Part shown: piece after piece, positions 57,966 to 64,000 of the stretch
Layout of the letters: each line of letters starts with the position of its first letter
Position numbering within the stretch: the first letter of the stretch is position 1
NCBI RefSeq assembly: GCF_011617705.1
Contig: NZ_CP050154.1
Location: 1,860,001 to 1,924,000 of the forward strand
Reading direction: 5' to 3'
Length of the DNA stretch: 64,000 nucleotides
DNA from: Brevibacterium limosum
GTDB taxonomy: Bacteria; Actinomycetota; Actinomycetes; Actinomycetales; Brevibacteriaceae
Notes under the pieces: model-generated
The model's database searches: none
What the model was told of the DNA's origin: nothing
What the model saw: the letters and a program-made list of their open reading frames with translations, nothing else
Program-made: the position numbers and the translations under genes

Positions 57966-59122
57966 GCTTTTCCACCACCCCCGCCGTCCTCGTCCTCGAA
58001 GACGGCCGGACTTTCCACGGATCCGCCTACGGACACCTCGGCGAGACCACCGGTGAGGCCGTGTTCGTCACCGCCATGTCCGGCTACCAGGAGACGCTGA
58101 CCGACCCGTCCTACCACCGGCAGATCGTCATCCAGGCCGCTCCGCACATCGGCAATACCGGCGTCAACCGCACCGACGACGAATCCGCCCGGATCTGGGC
58201 TGCCGGCTACGTCGTCCGTGACGCCTCCCGGATCTCCTCGAACTGGCGATCCGAAGGCGACCTCGTCGACTGGCTGACCGAGTCCGGGATCGTCGGCATC
58301 TCCGATGTCGACACCCGGGCCCTGACCCGACACCTGCGCGACAAGGGCGCCATGCGAGTGGGCATCTTCTCCGGCCCCGCCGCAGCGGCGTCCGAGTCCG
58401 AACTCCTCGCCCGGGTGCGGGCCTCCCCGCAGATGGCCGGAGCCAACCTCGTCGATGAAGTCTCGGTCACCGAACCCACGTTCTTCCCCGCCCGCGGGGA
58501 GAAGAGATTCAGCGTCGCCGCCGTCGACCTCGGCATCAAATCGATGACCCCGGAAAGACTGACCGAACGCGGAATCGACGTCCACCTGCTGCCGTCGACG
58601 ATCAGCATCGAAGAGATCCGTGCCCTGGGCGTCGACGGAGTCTTCTTCTCCAACGGCCCCGGCGATCCCGCCGCCGCAGACGACCAGGTCGAACTGCTGC
58701 GTGCCGTGCTCGACTCGGGCCTCCCGTTCTTCGGCATCTGCTTCGGCAACCAGCTGCTCGGTCGCGCCTTGGGCTTCGGCACCTATAAGCTGCCGTTCGG
58801 CCACCGCGGCATCAACGTGCCCGTGATGGATCGGACCACCGGCAAGGTCGAGATCACCTCGCAGAACCACGGCTTCGCCGTCGACGCACCTCTCGAGGGA
58901 GAGACCATCGCCCCGCACAAGGCCGACTACGGCCGGGTCACCGTCTCCCATGTGTGCCTCAACGACGATGTCGTCGAGGGACTCGCCTGCCTCGACATCC
59001 CCGCCTTCTCCGTCCAATTCCACCCCGAGGCTGCGGCCGGCCCGCACGATTCGAGCTACCTGTTCGATCGCTTCGTCGACCTCATGTCCGCTTCCCAGGC
59101 CGATTCGGCTGCCCAGGCCTAA
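57962..59122 (+). CDS. carA: Carbamoyl-phosphate synthase small subunit
   Basis: The 386-residue glutaminase subunit releases ammonia for CarB. The N-terminal CPSase small-chain domain (GDFHG-type start, [25 protein letters not shown]) is followed by a class I glutamine amidotransferase domain. Its nucleophile is Cys260 in [14 protein letters not shown], and the His-Glu pair lies in [10 protein letters not shown]. The oxyanion GPGDP loop and SQNHGFAVD are present. It overlaps the small membrane protein gene by four bases; carB follows 12 bases later. Confidence 0.97.
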   Translation: MSFSTTPAVLVLEDGRTFHGSAYGHLGETTGEAVFVTAMSGYQETLTDPSYHRQIVIQAAPHIGNTGVNRTDDESARIWAAGYVVRDASRISSNWRSEGDLVDWLTESGIVGISDVDTRALTRHLRDKGAMRVGIFSGPAAAASESELLARVRASPQMAGANLVDEVSVTEPTFFPARGEKRFSVAAVDLGIKSMTPERLTERGIDVHLLPSTISIEEIRALGVDGVFFSNGPGDPAAADDQVELLRAVLDSGLPFFGICFGNQLLGRALGFGTYKLPFGHRGINVPVMDRTTGKVEITSQNHGFAVDAPLEGETIAPHKADYGRVTVSHVCLNDDVVEGLACLDIPAFSVQFHPEAAAGPHDSSYLFDRFVDLMSASQADSAAQA

Positions 59123-59134
59123 GGAGAACCCCCA

Positions 59135-62409
<3,275 letters not shown>

Positions 62410-62410
<1 letters not shown>

Positions 62411-63255
62411 TGTTCGGCACCCGGCTGGCAGCCGCCATGGCCGAGCACGGACCGCTGTGTGTGGGCATCGACCCGCATGAGCATCTCCTGGCCTCCTGGG
62501 GACTGCCGGCCAGCGCCGCAGGAGTGCGGGAGTTCGCTCTCCGCGCGGTCTCCGAGCTCAAGGGTTCGGTGGCCGCGGTGAAACCGCAGTCGGCGTTCTT
62601 CGAACAGTACGGCTCCGCCGGGGTCGCTGCTCTCGAAGAGACCCTGGCCGCGGCCGGGGAAGCCGGGCTGCTCACCGTCCTCGACATCAAACGCGGTGAC
62701 ATCGGGTCGACCATGGGCGCCTACGCGAAGGCCTATCTCGATCCCGCGTCGGCGCTGGCGGCGGATTCGATCACGGTCTCGCCCTACCTCGGATTCGGGG
62801 CTCTGGAACCGGCATTCGAACTCGCCGCCGCCCACGGCAAGGGCGTGTTCGTCCTCGCACTGACCTCGAATCCGGAAGGCGCAGAGGTCCAGCACGCCGG
62901 AGGCGGAGGCGGTTCGGTGGCGGGATCGATCGTGTCCCGGGTGCGGCAGCGCAATGCTCACGCGCTCGGCTCCGTCGATGGTCTCGGTCCCTTCGGACTC
63001 GTCGTCGGCGCGACCATCGGCAGTGCGGCGAAGGACCTGGGGTTCGACCCCAACGACTGCGGGGGACCGATCCTCGCTCCGGGCGTCGGCGCGCAGGGAG
63101 CCGGTCTGGCCGAGCTGCGCGAGGTCTTCGGTGACCGGGCCCTGGCGTCGGGACAGGTGCTCGCCACGGCGTCCCGGGCAGTGCTCGGTGCCGGGCCCGA
63201 CGGCCTGGCCGACTCCGCGGCCGCACTCAATCGTGCGCTGACGGCACTCGACTGA
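62410..63255 (+). CDS. pyrF: Orotidine 5'-phosphate decarboxylase (type 2)
   Basis: The 281-residue TIM-barrel enzyme decarboxylates OMP to UMP, the last step of the pathway. The signature LTVLDIKRGDIGSTMGAYA has the DXKXXDI catalytic acid-lysine network. VGIDPHEHLL, VAAVKPQSAFFEQYG, FVLALTSNPEG and ILAPGVGAQGAG fit the longer mycobacterial-type group. Overlap with carB is a single base. A perfect hairpin just downstream probably ends the operon, so pyrD and pyrE must lie elsewhere. Confidence 0.96.
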
Positions 63256-63258
63256 CCC

Positions 63259-63293
63259 CCGGTGTCCGGATCGCTGGTCGGTCCGGACACCGG
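63259..63293 (+). terminator. Terminator of the pyrimidine operon
   Basis: A perfect 12-bp stem CCGGTGTCCGGA/TCCGGACACCGG with an 11-base loop begins three bases after the pyrF stop codon. Confidence 0.8.
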
Positions 63294-63376
63294 ATTCGCC
63301 GGTCTGCCCATAGGTGAATTCCGGCTCGCCGGGCCATTAATTCTGCCCATATCGCCTCTCGGCAGGGATTTTGTCT

Positions 63377-63382
63377 TAGACT
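63377..63382 (+). promoter_or_regulatory. -10 box of mihF
   Basis: TAGACT lies 46 bases before the mihF GTG, in an AT-richer patch after the pyr terminator. It gives a leader of about 40 bases with an AGAGGAG ribosome site. No clear -35 is visible. Confidence 0.45.
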
Positions 63383-63428
63383 GAGACAACTTCCCTACCT
63401 GCCCGTTCATGGTGACAGAGGAGATAAT

Positions 63429-63740
63429 GTGGCACTCGAACCGTTGACCCCGCAACAGCGTTCCGCTGCGCTGGACAAAGCGTTCAAGGCACGTCAGGCA
63501 CGAGCCGAAGTGAAGTCGGCGCTGAAGAACGGTGATACCGATCTCGCGGCCGTGCTCAAGAAGGCGGCAGACGACGAAGCACTGGCGAAGATGCGTGTGC
63601 TCGATCTGCTGAGGGCTCTGCCCGGAGTCGGTGACCGGCGAGCCGAAGCCGCCATGGATGAGGTCGGCATCGCCACCTCTCGGCGGATCAAGGGGCTGGG
63701 CGTCCACCAGAAGTCCGCCCTGTTGGAGAAATATTCCTGA
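63429..63740 (+). CDS. mihF: Integration host factor, actinobacterial type
   Basis: The 103-residue nucleoid protein of the actinobacterial (mycobacterial/streptomycete) IHF family is unrelated to the HU-like IHF of E. coli. It is basic and helical, with a helix-two-turn-helix/HhH-like DNA-binding segment [21 protein letters not shown] near the C-terminus and a final [15 protein letters not shown]. Related proteins compact DNA and are essential in mycobacteria. The GTG start follows AGAGGAG. It sits between pyrF and gmk, the conserved location. Confidence 0.95.
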   Translation: MALEPLTPQQRSAALDKAFKARQARAEVKSALKNGDTDLAAVLKKAADDEALAKMRVLDLLRALPGVGDRRAEAAMDEVGIATSRRIKGLGVHQKSALLEKYS

Positions 63741-63759
63741 GTGTGACAACCTCAGATCT

Positions 63760-64000
63760 GTGAATAATCGACTCACCGTCCTCGCGGGTCCGACCGCCGT
63801 CGGAAAAGGCACAATCAGCACCTATATTCGGCAGAACCACCCCGAGGTCTGGTTCTCCGTGTCGGCCACGACCAGGCCCAGGCGCCCCGGTGAGATCGAT
63901 GGTGTCCATTATCACTTCCTCTCCGACGATGCCTTCGACGCCCTCATCTCCGATGGCCGGCTGCTCGAATACGCCGTCGTCCACGGGCGCCACCGCTACG
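63760..64000 (+). CDS. gmk: Guanylate kinase, 5' part (cut by window end)
   Basis: The first 80 residues are visible. [16 protein letters not shown] is the P-loop, and [25 protein letters not shown] is the GMP-binding region of guanylate kinase, which makes GDP from GMP. The GTG at 63760 starts 19 bases after mihF and lacks a good ribosome site, so the exact start is uncertain; coupling to mihF is likely. The rest lies beyond the window. Confidence 0.92.
   Translation, partial: MNNRLTVLAGPTAVGKGTISTYIRQNHPEVWFSVSATTRPRRPGEIDGVHYHFLSDDAFDALISDGRLLEYAVVHGRHRY

Overview
This window is a GC-rich (by eye about two-thirds G+C) stretch of actinobacterial core chromosome. GTG starts, 1-, 4- and 8-base stop/start overlaps, an actinobacterial-type integration host factor (mihF), DUF3097 next to hrcA, and the order pyrR-pyrB-pyrC-(small membrane protein)-carA-carB-pyrF-mihF-gmk all point to Actinomycetia. 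Protein character and gene order suggest a Brevibacterium-like member of the Micrococcales. That genus call is inference from memory, not from a search.

Layout. 0.2-1.7 kb: a PemK/MazF-fold gene and an endonuclease/exonuclease/phosphatase-family gene, both on the minus strand. 1.9-5 kb: lepA-hemW. 5-7.5 kb: two DUF4870 membrane proteins (the second frameshifted) and DUF3097, on the minus strand. 7.6-14.6 kb: a stress, ribosome and RNA block, hrcA (behind a CIRCE operator)-dnaJ-rsmE-phoH-ybeY-corC-era. 14.7-16.3 kb: zapE facing a PGPGW membrane protein across an 18-bp inverted-repeat terminator. 16.4-16.9 kb: a tRNA Gly-Cys-Val-Val array. 16.9-17.6 kb: a gene-free, repeat-rich stretch. 17.6-19 kb: a DUF4190 protein with a Q/P/Y/G-rich tail. 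19.1-24.4 kb: thrS, a HIT protein, an S9 peptidase and a Nudix hydrolase. 24.5-33.8 kb: yebC-ruvC-ruvA-ruvB, yajC-secD-secF and relA. 33.8-35.8 kb: an AbiEi-like gene and a DUF349 gene, on the minus strand. 35.9-43 kb: a metallo-beta-lactamase-fold hydrolase, hisS-aspS-rarA, and a frameshifted KefB-type antiporter. 43-47 kb: rpsD and alaS, separated by a second copy of the extragenic repeat. 47-54.5 kb: ruvX-mltG-aroE-prepilin peptidase-aroC-aroK, then aroB-efp-nusB. 54.6-64 kb: the complete pyrimidine operon behind a PyrR-binding loop, then mihF and the start of gmk, cut by the window edge.

How the genes work together. The window supplies chorismate synthesis (aroE, aroC, aroK, aroB), de novo UMP synthesis except dihydroorotate dehydrogenase and orotate phosphoribosyltransferase, Holliday-junction processing (ruvABC, ruvX), Sec export (yajC-secDF), stringent response (relA), four aminoacyl-tRNA synthetases and several translation factors. 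There is no prophage, transposase, CRISPR array or biosynthetic cluster.

The less ordinary content lies in non-coding and small-scale features. Two genes are broken in a way explained by gain of one CT/TC dinucleotide. A dispersed extragenic repeat is present in two copies 27 kb apart. A PyrR RNA loop covers the pyrR ribosome-binding site. There is a palindrome in a divergent promoter region and a LexA-like half-conserved palindrome before ruvA. Several genes have a start codon 6-8 bases after a -10 box, implying leaderless transcripts. Solitary toxin/antitoxin-family genes are also present.
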